64,000 nt of DNA from Winogradskyella immobilis (GCF_021887715.1 NZ_JAIQXX010000006.1:106150-170149); one strand, 5' to 3'. Shown: positions 9,775 to 18,088, counted from the first letter of the stretch. A program made the numbers and translations. Notes: generated by a model not told the origin, from the letters alone.

Positions 9775-11339
9775 TTAATAATTATTCGTTTATTTTCAAT
9801 TGTATTGCCTGAATATATTTTTAATATATAAGTTCCAGCTTGAAAATTTGAAACATTAAACTCCGTTACGTTTCTAGTTTTTAAAAGCATTTGTTGCCCT
9901 AAAATGGAATACAATTCTACTTTATCAATAATTTTATTTGAAGTTATATTAATAATAGAGTTTGCAGGATTTGGATATACCTCAAAATCAGAAATGCCAA
10001 CCTCTTCTGTACTCAACGTATTATTCTGAAATACACGCACATAATCGATAAGCATTGCGCTTCTATCAAATGAGCTATCAACTGCTCCTGCAAAACCTCC
10101 CATAGCTACATTTAGTAAAATGTATTGATCTAAATCAAAAGGCCAAGTATTTGCATCTTGTACAGCTGGATTATACCTATAATATATTTCATCGTCAATT
10201 AAAAAGCTAATTTGGTCGGGAGACCAATTAAGAGAATATACATGAAACTCATTAGCGACATCTGCAAGTACTTGTGTCCTTGTGTTAACTGTATTCCCAA
10301 AACTAGATGGTGTATGCAATGCTGAACTTACTTCATTAACAGCATGCAAACCATGTTCCATAATATCAATTTCACCAGTTGCAGGCCAATTTGTAGTTCC
10401 AAAACCTTGATTATCCCAATAAGCACCATTTTCGTTGATGTTTCTTCCTAACGTCCAAATAGCGGGCCAGGTTCCATTTCCAAATGGTAATTTTGCTCTT
10501 ACATCTACACGTCCATATGTAAATGCAAATTTAGAATTTAGCCGTGCAGACGTAAACTGAGTCGTTACACCTTGGTCTCTAAAGTTTTCTCTTATAGCTA
10601 CAATATTTAAAAATCCATCTTCAATAAATGAATTTTCAATTCTATTGGTATAATGTTGTAATTCTCCATTAAACCAACTATTTCCCTGTGGAAATTGGGT
10701 TTGATGAAACCAATTATTACTATCAATAGCTCCATTAGCACCGTCAAACTCATCAGACCAAACAAGATCTGTGTATATAACATCTAATTCATTAGGATTT
10801 TCGGGTTCTGAGCCGTCATCAATATCATCAATTAAATACGTGCCAGAGCTATTATCATCAATATCTATAAAAATAGTAACTCTACTGTATATACCTTCGG
10901 CATTTATAGTAGATCCATTAGAGCTCAATTTAGCATTTGAAAAATCAAAAGTTACCGTAGTCCAATCCGCTGGTGAAATTCCTGGTCTTGTTGTCTCTAC
11001 TTCTACATCTGGGTTAGTACCATTTTCTAATTTTAAAACAATTTTATGCATATTAGGATCAAATGCATAAAACGATAAAGTTATTGTTTTCTGTACCTCT
11101 AAATCGATTGCTCTAGAAAGGTCTAAGAAAAAGCCTTGTGATGTCACAGAACCATCATTAAAGAATTGACCTACAGCATTATTACCATCTGTTGGGTCTA
11201 AATTAAAAGCAAAGGAAGAGCCTGAAAAACCTATAAAATCATCATTGGTATCCGAAAAATCTATAGGCATTTGTTGCGCAAAAGATCCTTGAATACTAAG
11301 TAATAATAGAATAAAAAAACTAAAATAGGTGTCCCGCAT
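9771..11339 (-). CDS. Secreted glycoside hydrolase family 16 beta-glucanase with Por sorting domain
   Basis: Probably hydrolyses beta-1,3-linked glucan such as laminarin outside the cell. Domain order: signal peptide (1-21), a beta-sandwich region resembling a carbohydrate-binding module (~25-175), the GH16 catalytic domain (~190-440) with E323-I-D325-I-M-E328 (nucleophile and acid/base), and a ~75-residue type IX secretion C-terminal domain (YPNPANSIINI... GTYILKIYSG). An acidic linker (DDIDDGSEPENPNE) joins the first two domains. It converges on ribB with a 4-bp overlap. The exact glucan substrate (laminarin, lichenan, agarose family) is inferred, not proven. Confidence 0.92.
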   Translation of the reverse strand: MRDTYFSFFILLLLSIQGSFAQQMPIDFSDTNDDFIGFSGSSFAFNLDPTDGNNAVGQFFNDGSVTSQGFFLDLSRAIDLEVQKTITLSFYAFDPNMHKIVLKLENGTNPDVEVETTRPGISPADWTTVTFDFSNAKLSSNGSTINAEGIYSRVTIFIDIDDNSSGTYLIDDIDDGSEPENPNELDVIYTDLVWSDEFDGANGAIDSNNWFHQTQFPQGNSWFNGELQHYTNRIENSFIEDGFLNIVAIRENFRDQGVTTQFTSARLNSKFAFTYGRVDVRAKLPFGNGTWPAIWTLGRNINENGAYWDNQGFGTTNWPATGEIDIMEHGLHAVNEVSSALHTPSSFGNTVNTRTQVLADVANEFHVYSLNWSPDQISFLIDDEIYYRYNPAVQDANTWPFDLDQYILLNVAMGGFAGAVDSSFDRSAMLIDYVRVFQNNTLSTEEVGISDFEVYPNPANSIINITSNKIIDKVELYSILGQQMLLKTRNVTEFNVSNFQAGTYILKIYSGNTIENKRIIIN

Positions 11340-11348
11340 CTTTTTTTA

Positions 11349-11356
11349 CAAAACTA
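11349..11356 (-). promoter_or_regulatory. -7 promoter element upstream of the GH16 gene
   Basis: Reading the minus strand, TAGTTTTG fits TAnnTTTG and lies about 9 bp before the start codon. That is unusually close and implies a nearly leaderless transcript if used. Weak evidence. Confidence 0.3.
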
Positions 11357-11426
11357 CGGGATTACAGTTTTCACATAAAATTATGTACCACTACAAAAAC
11401 TATACATTGTAAGTAAACACAACATA

Positions 11427-12620
11427 TTAAAGATTAGCTTTAATCAATTCTGCCATTTTGTGAGCACGTGTTTTTACTTCATCTTCTGTCCAAGATAATT
11501 TTATTAAACACGAGATGTTTCGAGCTATAAAAGCATCCGATTGCTCATAAGTTTTCTGTTTTAAATAACTTAAACCATCTTTAACTTCTTGAGATATTGG
11601 AAATAATGACTTTATCTTTTTAAGATGATCCCATTCTCTTATATAATGCCAATTATTATCGTAATAATGAAAACATGCATCTATACCATTAGTTTTAAAT
11701 GCTTTTGAAACTCTACGAGCAGATTCTAAATCTGGCAAAAAGAAATTCAAAAACGCACAGCTTTCTACTCCACCTTCTGGGACTGTTCTAAATTCAACTT
11801 CTGGAACATCTGAAAGTGCTTCACGTATTATACTAAAATTACGCTTTTGTATGCCTAAAAACTCTGGCAATCGTTTTACTTGTGCTAATCCAACAGCTGC
11901 ATGTAATTCTGAAATTCTAAAATTATAGCCTAAAAATGGATGTGTTTCAGCTCCTCGGTCGTTCCCTACATGATCATGACCATGATCTGAATAATGATCG
12001 GCATTGGTGTAATACGTTTCATTATTAGTAATAACAGCGCCACCTTCACCACAGGTAATGGTTTTAACAAAATCGAAAGAAAAACAACCTAAATCTCCTA
12101 TACTACCTAAAGGTTTTCCATTATATAAACCACCAATAGCTTGACAAGCATCTTCTATTAAAAGTAAGTTATGTTTATTACAAACATTTTGTAGTGCCAC
12201 CATGTCTCCCATACTACCACACATTTGCACTACCATTACTGCTTTTGTTTTCTCGGTAATAGCTGACTCAACTGCTTTAGGATCTAAAGCCAATGTACTA
12301 TCTATATCTACCAATACTGGTATGGCTCCAAGCATCATAATAGCTTCAAAACTTGCTACAAAAGTAAATGTTGGCATAATCACCTCATCTCCTGCTCCAA
12401 CTCCTGCCGAAGCTAACGCAACAGAAACTGCTGCTGTACCACTAGATACTAATTGTACATATTGACTTTGAAATGTGTTTTTAAGTTTAGACTCTAATGC
12501 TTTAGCTTTCCAATGGCCATTTCGCATACCATCAAAACCATAACGCATTAATACTCCGTTATCTAAAACGTCATTAACTTCTTTGCGTTCGTCATCTCCA
12601 AACAATTCAAATCCAGGCAT
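11427..12620 (-). CDS. DegT/DnrJ/EryC1/StrS family PLP aminotransferase
   Basis: Fold type I PLP enzyme that normally aminates keto-sugars for surface polysaccharide or secondary metabolite synthesis. The PLP-binding lysine is K186 in the SFDFVKTITCGEGG stretch; D157 in IEDACQA and the SSGTAA phosphate-binding loop (~59-64) are also present, and the length (397 aa) is normal. No sugar-nucleotide genes are nearby, so its pathway is not shown. It lies 67 bp upstream (in chromosome order) of a divergently unrelated nitroreductase gene on the same strand. Confidence 0.88.
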   Translation of the reverse strand: MPGFELFGDDERKEVNDVLDNGVLMRYGFDGMRNGHWKAKALESKLKNTFQSQYVQLVSSGTAAVSVALASAGVGAGDEVIMPTFTFVASFEAIMMLGAIPVLVDIDSTLALDPKAVESAITEKTKAVMVVQMCGSMGDMVALQNVCNKHNLLLIEDACQAIGGLYNGKPLGSIGDLGCFSFDFVKTITCGEGGAVITNNETYYTNADHYSDHGHDHVGNDRGAETHPFLGYNFRISELHAAVGLAQVKRLPEFLGIQKRNFSIIREALSDVPEVEFRTVPEGGVESCAFLNFFLPDLESARRVSKAFKTNGIDACFHYYDNNWHYIREWDHLKKIKSLFPISQEVKDGLSYLKQKTYEQSDAFIARNISCLIKLSWTEDEVKTRAHKMAELIKANL

Positions 12621-12650
12621 AATAAAAAATGATAAGTGTTAAAGGAAAAG

Positions 12651-12658
12651 CAAATATA
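12651..12658 (-). promoter_or_regulatory. -7 promoter element upstream of the DegT aminotransferase
   Basis: Minus-strand TATATTTG is an exact TAnnTTTG match 30 bp before the start codon. No well-spaced -33 TTG was found. Confidence 0.4.
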
Positions 12659-12686
12659 ATATTTAGAATGTGCAAACCGCAGTAGA

Positions 12687-13316
12687 TTACAATTCAATTA
12701 CTGTTTTTTCAATAGATTTTCTAACCTTTTTAAAATCTGCAAACATATCATCTTCTGCTCTATAACCAACAGGTAATAATAATACAGGCTTTAGTCCATG
12801 AGCTTTAAGGTCTAGCGCTTTATCATAAGCTTCAGAATTAAAGCCTTCCATAGGACAACTATCTATCTTCTCCATAGCACAAACGGTCATTAAATTTCCT
12901 AAAGCGATATAAGCTTGGTGTGTTGACCAATTTTCTTTCTTAGACATAGGCATACCTTCTATCGTAGACTTTAATTGATTTTTAAAAGGTTCTAAAATTT
13001 CATCTGGTGTCTGTCTAATCGATTTTATGGTTTCAAAATGTTCTTCAACATCGCCTGTATCTATTTCTGTTTGCACACATAAAATTAATAAATGAGAAGC
13101 ATCTACTACTTGACGTTGATTGTAAGACAACTCAACTAAAGCTTCGCGTTTTTCTTTATCTTTAATAACGACCAACTTTAACGTTTGTAAGCCATAAGAT
13201 ACTGCTGTGAGGTTAAATGCTTCTTTTAAAATCTGTAATTGTTTTTTTGACAGAGTTTTATTAGCATCAAACTTTTTTGTAGCATAGCGCCATTTTAAGT
13301 TTTCAATGATATTCAT
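12687..13316 (-). CDS. Nitroreductase-family NAD(P)H-dependent oxidoreductase
   Basis: FMN-dependent reductase of the NfsB type, 209 aa. The N-terminal WRYATKKFDANK segment with basic FMN-phosphate contacts, the central SYGLQTLKLVVIKD strand, the QAYIALGNLMTVCA helix and PVGYRAEDD near the end are all characteristic. It probably works as a dimer in the cytosol on quinones or nitro compounds; the physiological substrate is unknown. A -7 box lies just upstream, indicating a monocistronic unit. Confidence 0.9.
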   Translation of the reverse strand: MNIIENLKWRYATKKFDANKTLSKKQLQILKEAFNLTAVSYGLQTLKLVVIKDKEKREALVELSYNQRQVVDASHLLILCVQTEIDTGDVEEHFETIKSIRQTPDEILEPFKNQLKSTIEGMPMSKKENWSTHQAYIALGNLMTVCAMEKIDSCPMEGFNSEAYDKALDLKAHGLKPVLLLPVGYRAEDDMFADFKKVRKSIEKTVIEL

Positions 13317-13330
13317 TGTGTTCTTTTTTG

Positions 13331-13338
13331 CAAAAATA
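13331..13338 (-). promoter_or_regulatory. -7 promoter element upstream of the nitroreductase gene
   Basis: Minus-strand TATTTTTG matches TAnnTTTG and sits 14 bp from the start codon. Confidence 0.35.
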
Positions 13339-13361
13339 CGGAATGTGATTTCTATATCGTA

Positions 13362-13964
13362 TTATAAAAATCCTTTTTGAGCACGTATTGGAGTATTACC
13401 CCATAAACTTACAATTAGCTTAATATCTAAAGGTAAAAAACTAGAAGACCCATCTGGATTAAAATTTTCGGGACAAAAAAGAACGCTCTCTTTTACCCAA
13501 CAGGTTTTTTTAGAACTAGATACAATTTTAATATTGCCCATTTTAAATTGCTCTTGTATAAACTTTAGATCTAAAACCACCCATTTTATAAAACCTGAAA
13601 GTGTGTGTCTTTGGTCTTTAAACTTTTTTCCATTAGTAATACCATACACCAAATAATCTGCTTGAATTTTATAATACTCAGATTCTATACGATCTGCATA
13701 CTTATTTGTTGCTCTTCGGTAACGCAATGTTGCATCATTATACTTCTGGTAATAATTATCTCTAAAACGTTCTTGGACTTTAATATCATTGCCTGAGTAT
13801 TTATCTGTCAACACATAATCAATTCCGTCATTAATATCTATTTGTTGAAGCTTTTCTGCATCTATAGATTTAACCATCCAACCTAAATTATTATAAATTA
13901 TAGGTATAGCCAATTCATCATGTACGTAATTGGTAAAATTTCTATCAGATTTGTAGTGCGGCAA
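13362..13964 (-). CDS. Hypothetical protein, possible PD-(D/E)XK-like fold
   Basis: A 200-aa soluble protein with no signal peptide or membrane segment. I do not recognise the family. A stretch near residue 45-65 (GIDYVLTD followed by IKVQERFRD) has the Asp-hairpin-polar-Lys/Arg spacing seen in restriction-endonuclease-like folds, but the usual Glu-x-Lys is not clear, so this is only a suggestion. It is the last gene before the island and would lie just downstream of tRNA-Ser in the uninterrupted chromosome. Confidence 0.7.
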   Translation of the reverse strand: MPHYKSDRNFTNYVHDELAIPIIYNNLGWMVKSIDAEKLQQIDINDGIDYVLTDKYSGNDIKVQERFRDNYYQKYNDATLRYRRATNKYADRIESEYYKIQADYLVYGITNGKKFKDQRHTLSGFIKWVVLDLKFIQEQFKMGNIKIVSSSKKTCWVKESVLFCPENFNPDGSSSFLPLDIKLIVSLWGNTPIRAQKGFL

Positions 13965-14037
13965 AGTATAATAATTAATAAACGCACTTTAAAGATAGTA
14001 ATAAATAAAATTTACGTTCTCAATCTTAGTTGAAATA

Positions 14038-14070
14038 AAAATGCTTACCAAAAAAGGTAAGCATTTTTTT
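14038..14070 (-). terminator. Rho-independent terminator-like hairpin, original end of the tRNA-Ser unit
   Basis: A perfect 12-bp stem (14038-14049 with 14056-14067, AAAATGCTTACC) with a 6-nt A loop and T-rich flanks on both sides. It sits directly against the island's left att repeat. In the island-free chromosome it would follow the tRNA-Ser gene, read on the minus strand. Confidence 0.7.
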
Positions 14071-14083
14071 GCGGAGAAAGAGG
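14071..14083. repeat. Left attachment repeat (att)
   Basis: GCGGAGAAAGAGG, 13 bp, identical to 28847-28859 at the 3' end of the tRNA-Ser gene. Bases on either side differ, so the crossover lies within it. It is followed by a short inverted repeat, AAAGAGGT at 14077-14084 with ACCTCTTT at 14091-14098. Confidence 0.8.
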
Positions 14084-14143
14084 TAAGTGAACCTCTTTCG
14101 TAGTGCCTTTATTTATTACTATTTCAGTCCTGTACCATTGTTG

Positions 14144-14162
14144 GGTCACCTAATAGGTCACC
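14144..14162. repeat. Island-end repeat, left copy
   Basis: GGTCACCTAATAGGTCACC, identical to 28727-28745 near the other end and made of two GGTCACC units 12 bp apart. Candidate binding site for the island integrase or excisionase arm domain. Confidence 0.65.
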
Positions 14163-14190
14163 TTTATACCTTGTAGTAAAGATAAGGAAT

Positions 14191-14379
14191 TTACTTGATT
14201 AATCCTTGTACTTTACTGATTTCAAAGCCCATAAAGTCGCAAAATTCATCGATAGTAACTAACTGATGAGCTTCTTTGTTAAGGCGTTCTTTAATCGCTT
14301 TGATTATTGTTCTGCCATAACGCTCACTCTTTCCTGTTACTACCTGCACGTCTTTAGGGTAAATACAGATTCTACTCAT
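14191..14379 (-). CDS. Small hypothetical protein of mobile elements
   Basis: A 62-aa basic protein (MSRICIYPKDVQVVTG...). The central SERYGRTIIKAIKERLNK helix and the DEFCDFMGFEISKVQGLIK end suggest a small helix-turn-helix or helical DNA-associated protein. Its position just inside the left island end suggests an element function such as recombination directionality, but that is inference. It is transcribed toward the att site. Confidence 0.65.
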   Translation of the reverse strand: MSRICIYPKDVQVVTGKSERYGRTIIKAIKERLNKEAHQLVTIDEFCDFMGFEISKVQGLIK

Positions 14380-14552
14380 TCACTTTAAATTTAAAATTAA
14401 TACTCTAACTATACTTTATCTATACCGTTGCTATAAAGCACTTATATACAATATACGACTAATATCCCATTGAAAAAACTAACTAAAACGGAAGTTTTGG
14501 CAACTTATAAACACTACGGAAGCACTCTAATACATTGACAGTCAATAGCTCG

Positions 14553-14560
14553 TATATTTG
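14553..14560 (+). promoter_or_regulatory. -7 promoter element of the 249-aa island gene
   Basis: TATATTTG exactly matches TAnnTTTG and lies 28 bp before the ATG at 14589. A TTG at 14535-14537 is present but only 15 bp upstream, closer than usual. The rest of 14380-14552 shows no gene. Confidence 0.45.
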
Positions 14561-14588
14561 ATATTCATCATCAAAAAATGTATTAGTT

Positions 14589-15338
14589 ATGGCAAAATTA
14601 AAAGGTATTATTAAGTTAGAGGGAACATTAGACAATCTAACTTTTTACAAAGCAAAAGAGGGTTATTTAGTAAAAACTAAAGGCGGTGTTTCTAAAGAGC
14701 GTATTCAAAATGACCCAGCGTTTGAACGTACTCGTGAAAACGGTTCAGAATTTGGAAGTTCTGCATCTTCTGGTAAGTTATTGAGAACATCTGTAAGAAA
14801 CTTAATGATTAGAGCAAAAGACAATCGAGTTTCAAGTCGTGTTACTCAAAAAATGACACAAATTAAAAACTTCGATACAACATCTGTAAGAGGACAAAGA
14901 AATGTAGCTACAGGATTAGCAACACCAGAAGGTAAAGCCACATTAAAAGGCTTGGATTTTAATAATAGAGCCATTTTAAGTGCTGTTTTATTCGCTCCTT
15001 TTACTGTAGATGGTGCAACAGGTGAAATTACGATTCCAAATTTAACTCCTGCGAATGATATTGCTTATCCAAGTGGCGCAACACACGTAAGTTTAAGTTC
15101 AGCATTTCTAAAAGTTGACTTTGATACAACAGATAACGCCATCGAATACAGTCCAACTGTAAATATTCCGATTGATTCAACCTCTGCAACGCAAACACTA
15201 ACTCCTGCAGGTGTTCCAACAGGCACAGGAAACGATATTTTCGTTTTATTGGTTGAGTTCTTCCAAGAGATTAACGGTGTTCAATATCCGCTTAAAAATG
15301 GCGCATATAACGTTTTAAATATCGTAGAAGTAGCATAA
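14589..15338 (+). CDS. Hypothetical protein, MAKLKGI-type, common in Bacteroidetes
   Basis: A 249-aa soluble protein without a signal peptide. Residues 1-100 are basic (KLEGTLDNLTFYKAKEGYLVKTKGG, then repeated Arg-rich helices); residues ~115-249 are beta-rich and Thr/Ser/Pro-rich (ITIPNLTPANDIAYPSGATHVSLSSAFLKVDF, then DNIFVLLVEFFQE-like strands). I remember similar unannotated proteins from Bacteroidetes but know no function. It has its own -7 box and is followed by a hairpin terminator, so it appears monocistronic. A structural or particle-associated role is conceivable; nothing in the sequence proves it. Confidence 0.8.
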   Translation: MAKLKGIIKLEGTLDNLTFYKAKEGYLVKTKGGVSKERIQNDPAFERTRENGSEFGSSASSGKLLRTSVRNLMIRAKDNRVSSRVTQKMTQIKNFDTTSVRGQRNVATGLATPEGKATLKGLDFNNRAILSAVLFAPFTVDGATGEITIPNLTPANDIAYPSGATHVSLSSAFLKVDFDTTDNAIEYSPTVNIPIDSTSATQTLTPAGVPTGTGNDIFVLLVEFFQEINGVQYPLKNGAYNVLNIVEVA

Positions 15339-15364
15339 AAGTTTCATTCTGACCTTTGAAGCTG

Positions 15365-15400
15365 AAAGAGTCCTATAATTTTTATTGTAGGGCTTTTTCT
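15365..15400 (+). terminator. Hairpin terminator after the 249-aa gene
   Basis: AGTCCTATAA (15369-15378) pairs with TTGTAGGGCT (15385-15394), with two G-U pairs, followed by TTTTTCTTTT. It begins 30 bp after the stop codon. Confidence 0.7.
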
Positions 15401-15637
15401 TTTGCCATAATTTTTTTGAAGAAAAGAAAAAAGATAGCCAATGTTAAAGGTAGCGTGGATGATGCTGTCAAGGTTTTTGGGTAAAAGTTTTTTACTCTAA
15501 AATCTTGAAACCTATTACGATTGCTTCTTAAAAAAGTTTTATTCAAAACCCGTAGGGCTTGACCTTTACAGTATTGAGCGTTGGCTGAAGCGAGCTACCT
15601 ATATTTGCTAACTTTTTTATTTTATTCTTATCTATTT
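15401..15637. other. Non-coding stretch before the fic control region
   Basis: No convincing reading frame on either strand. It contains a GC-richer segment near 15550-15600 (GAGCGTTGGCTGAAGCGAGC) that shares GAGCGTTGG with the non-coding stretch at ~17050. Possibly remnant sequence from earlier gene cassettes; no function is assigned. Confidence 0.4.
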
Positions 15638-15732
15638 AACGAGAGTAATAATTACCCTTATTGTTTAAACAAAGGTAAATTTTTAGTATATTTACCCTCG
15701 TTAAGACAACGCAAGTAATATTTACCCTTGTT
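15638..15732 (+). promoter_or_regulatory. Three imperfect palindromes upstream of fic (operator cluster)
   Basis: Half-sites of the form AAC-R-A-R-GGTAAAT occur as inverted pairs: 15638-15665 (GAGAGTAAT/ATTACCCTT core), 15668-15680 with 15690-15702 (AACAAAGGTAAAT / ATTTACCCTCGTT), and 15708-15719 with 15720-15732 (AACGCAAGTAAT / ATTTACCCTTGTT). The last reaches to 5 bp before the fic ATG. Such an array suggests tight repression by a dimeric DNA-binding protein, possibly Fic itself through its C-terminal winged helix. Confidence 0.6.
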
Positions 15733-15736
15733 TAAA

Positions 15737-16822
15737 ATGGCGAAATTTAATAGAAATACACCTTATAACAGCCTACCGCTATTACCACCTAAAACAACTT
15801 TAGAAACCACTAAAGTGTTACGCAAGACTATTGATGCCAGTAGAGCATTAGCACAACTTAATGGTATGCTTACCAATTTACCAAACCCAACATTGTTTTT
15901 AGATACTATTCATTTACAAGAGGCTAAAGCAAGTTCTGAAATAGAAAACATAATAACTACTAATGACGATTTGTATAAATCTTTAGTAGCAGATAAAAAA
16001 TTTGATAACCCAGCAACAAAAGAAGTTATAAGTTATAAGGAAGCCCTTTGGAATGGCTTACAGGAAATTGAAACACGTCCATTTATAAGTACAAACCTAT
16101 GCGTTGAAATTGTACAAAGCATTAAAAAAAATACCGCAGGTATCAGAACAACGCCTGGAACTGCTTTAAAAAATGCTAATGGCGAAACGATTTACACACC
16201 ACCAACAGGTGAAGCTGTGATAAGAGAAAAGATGGCTAATCTTGAAACCTTTATAAATGGTGAAGATGCTGTAGACCCATTAATTAAAATGGCATTAATG
16301 CACTATCAATTTGAAGCGATACATCCTTTTAGTGATGGTAATGGTAGAACAGGACGTATTTTGTTATTACTCTATTTAAAACTTGAAAAATTATTAGATA
16401 CTCCAGCTATCTATTTAAGTGAATATATCATTAAAAATAAGGCTGATTACTATACTAAATTACGTGAAGTAACCGAAAATAACGATTGGGAAGGCTGGAT
16501 ACTCTATATGCTTGAAATGGTAGAATATACTGCAAACAAAGGATTGCAACGTTTAAAAGATGTTACCGATTTAATGGAACAAATGACCGAAGAAATTAGA
16601 GAGACTTTACCTAAAGTATATACTAAAGAATTGGTTGAAATACTATTTAGATTACCTTATACGAAACGACAGTTTTTAATAGATGCCAAATTAGGTACAC
16701 CAAAAACAGTTGGTAATTATTTAATGGAATTAGAAGAAGCTGGGTTTTTAATTTCTGAAAAGGTTGGTAAAGAAAAACTATACCTCAATCACAGATTAAT
16801 GACTGTGTTAGAAGCATCCTAA
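15737..16822 (+). CDS. Fic family protein, class II (N-terminal inhibitory helix), with C-terminal winged helix
   Basis: Predicted to transfer AMP or another nucleotide moiety to a target protein. The catalytic motif HPFSDGNGRTGR is at 196-207. An inhibitory S-x3-E-N motif (S66-S-E-I-E70-N71) precedes it, which defines class II Fic proteins whose activity is held off by the protein itself. Residues ~290-361 form a winged helix-turn-helix (TKRQFLIDAKLGTPKTVGNYL). ATG 15737 gives MAKFNRNTPY; a TTG at 15728 is open but lies in the third palindrome. No separate antitoxin gene is adjacent. Targets are unknown. Confidence 0.92.
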   Translation: MAKFNRNTPYNSLPLLPPKTTLETTKVLRKTIDASRALAQLNGMLTNLPNPTLFLDTIHLQEAKASSEIENIITTNDDLYKSLVADKKFDNPATKEVISYKEALWNGLQEIETRPFISTNLCVEIVQSIKKNTAGIRTTPGTALKNANGETIYTPPTGEAVIREKMANLETFINGEDAVDPLIKMALMHYQFEAIHPFSDGNGRTGRILLLLYLKLEKLLDTPAIYLSEYIIKNKADYYTKLREVTENNDWEGWILYMLEMVEYTANKGLQRLKDVTDLMEQMTEEIRETLPKVYTKELVEILFRLPYTKRQFLIDAKLGTPKTVGNYLMELEEAGFLISEKVGKEKLYLNHRLMTVLEAS

Positions 16823-17165
16823 TTACTTGGTTAACGAAATGAAACATCAACTAATTAATCTCAATCGTGTAACTAAATGATGATATTGATGTTCAATGTA
16901 AACTATAACAAACAATAAATACTACACATTAAACAAACAAAGATTTGAGGTAAGGAATACTTGGATATTTCGACTGCGCTCAATACAGGCTTTAACGATG
17001 ATTTTGTGCAGTTGAATGAGGTAACGTCATTTCCTTTGAAGTTCCAATGTGAGCGTTGGATAAGCGGATATTTAGCTCGTGTCTTTTCTATTTTAAATTA
17101 ATGTACTCGTGAATATCCACAAGTTTAATTTTAGTTAAAATTTGTGCGGTTGCTGTGTGGATATT

Positions 17166-17258
17166 TTACATAATACCAGTTATAGCTACGAAAATATAAG
17201 AATACTGCGTTAGCAAACCCTTGAAAGGATTTTTGCTACTATAACTTGTATTATGTAA
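17166..17258. repeat. 20-bp inverted repeat with inner hairpin
   Basis: TTACATAATACCAGTTATAG at 17166-17185 is the reverse complement of 17239-17258 with one mismatch. Inside it, TAGCAAA (17211-17217) pairs with TTTGCTA (17232-17238), directly adjoining the right outer arm. The left side has a 25-nt unpaired insert. It could be a structured RNA, a small non-autonomous element, or a recombination site. Confidence 0.6.
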
Positions 17259-17271
17259 CATAGCTTGGGTG

Positions 17272-17386
17272 AGTTTAGGGTTTTATGATAGAATAATAAC
17301 AGAATAGCTTATTGCAGTTTGGTTTGATTTTATGAAAACCAAAGCTGTAATATGCTATTACCTTAAAGACAAAAAAACGCTAAACT
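17272..17386. repeat. Second nested inverted repeat
   Basis: Outer arms AGTTTAGGGTTTT (17272-17284) and AAAACGCTAAACT (17374-17386) match at 12 of 13 positions. Inner arms at 17303-17325 and 17336-17359 pair over ~23 bp with a few mismatches (AATAGC...TTTGGTTT against AAACCAAA...GCTATT). Starting 13 bp after the first palindrome, it makes a tandem of two cruciform-like structures. Confidence 0.6.
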
Positions 17387-17467
17387 TGTTAGGTGAGCGG
17401 AACAACACAAAAGACAGAGGATTTTGAGGTACGAAAAAACTGGGTTTTGGGTTGTGGGGACTTGTTA

Positions 17468-18079
17468 TTACTCTTTTGCCAATACAATTAAATCAAAAAA
17501 CATAAGTCTTGTTGTAAGTTCAGCTTCAGAAGGTAATCCTGTAAACTCTTTTTCCTGTTCTTCTGTACTAAATAAAGGGATAAATTCATTTCTTGTATAA
17601 TACTTCAGAGGACCAATTTCATTATAAGAATCAACTACAATAAATCTACAACCTGTTTTATTAGCACCATCTATAAACCAAGATTTAATAAAATCCATTA
17701 ATTGTTTACCAGTTCTTTCTTCTTCACCCTCAATATTTCTGTAATCTTTATGAACACCTAACCTACCAATTAATACAGCAGGATAACTACGCATATGTTT
17801 TGGTCTTGGTATTTCTTTAATTACTTTCTTTTTTCTTGAATTTGGTAAATGAGTGGTTTTAATACTATCATTAGAAATAGTAAAAGCACAAACAATAATA
17901 GTAGGGTCTTCATCTAAAGTAAAACAATACGTCTTACCTAAAAGTTCAGAAGAATAATTATCTACATCATTTGTAAAAAAATCATTTAAATCTTGATGGT
18001 CGCAATCAAACGGATTACAACTATCTATTAATTCTTGATTATAAAGTTTAAGTGTGCAGTTATCAAGTAGAAAACCCAA
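17468..18079 (-). CDS. GNAT family N-acetyltransferase, probable toxin of a toxin-antitoxin pair
   Basis: 203 aa with the GNAT acetyl-CoA region I-G-R-L-G-V-H-K-D-Y-R (~107-117) followed by a helix with TGKQLMDFIKSW. The start (FDCDHQDLNDFFTND) resembles the substrate-side motif of TacT-type acetyltransferases that block translation by acetylating aminoacyl-tRNA. It starts with TTG, 9 bp after the stop of a 51-aa gene; an ATG is absent near the N-terminus, so the exact start is uncertain. Pairing with a tiny upstream gene suggests a toxin-antitoxin operon, which is inference. Confidence 0.78.
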   Translation of the reverse strand: MGFLLDNCTLKLYNQELIDSCNPFDCDHQDLNDFFTNDVDNYSSELLGKTYCFTLDEDPTIIVCAFTISNDSIKTTHLPNSRKKKVIKEIPRPKHMRSYPAVLIGRLGVHKDYRNIEGEEERTGKQLMDFIKSWFIDGANKTGCRFIVVDSYNEIGPLKYYTRNEFIPLFSTEEQEKEFTGLPSEAELTTRLMFFDLIVLAKE

Positions 18080-18088
18080 AGCAACAAA

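Larger units (their letters stand above)
16823..17467. other. Long non-coding stretch with nested palindromes
   Basis: 645 bp without a credible gene. It contains a REP-like TTTCGACTGCGCTCAATAC (~16976), an inverted pair AATATCCACA (17112-17121) with TGTGGATATT (17156-17165), and two larger nested inverted repeats listed separately. The density of inverted repeats suggests structured RNA or recombination sites rather than decayed coding sequence. Confidence 0.5.

Noticed and set aside
10771..11070. 99-codon plus-strand frame opposite the GH16 gene
   Set aside because: Antisense shadow of a well-supported gene with all catalytic motifs.
14589..15338. Phage structural gene / prophage
   Set aside because: No terminase, portal, capsid or lysis genes are present in the island; a single unknown gene is not enough.
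17380..17400. GTTAGGT resembling an integron attC core site (GTTRRRY)
   Set aside because: No matching RYYYAAC partner at the expected place, no integron integrase in the window, and the neighbouring genes are not in cassette orientation.
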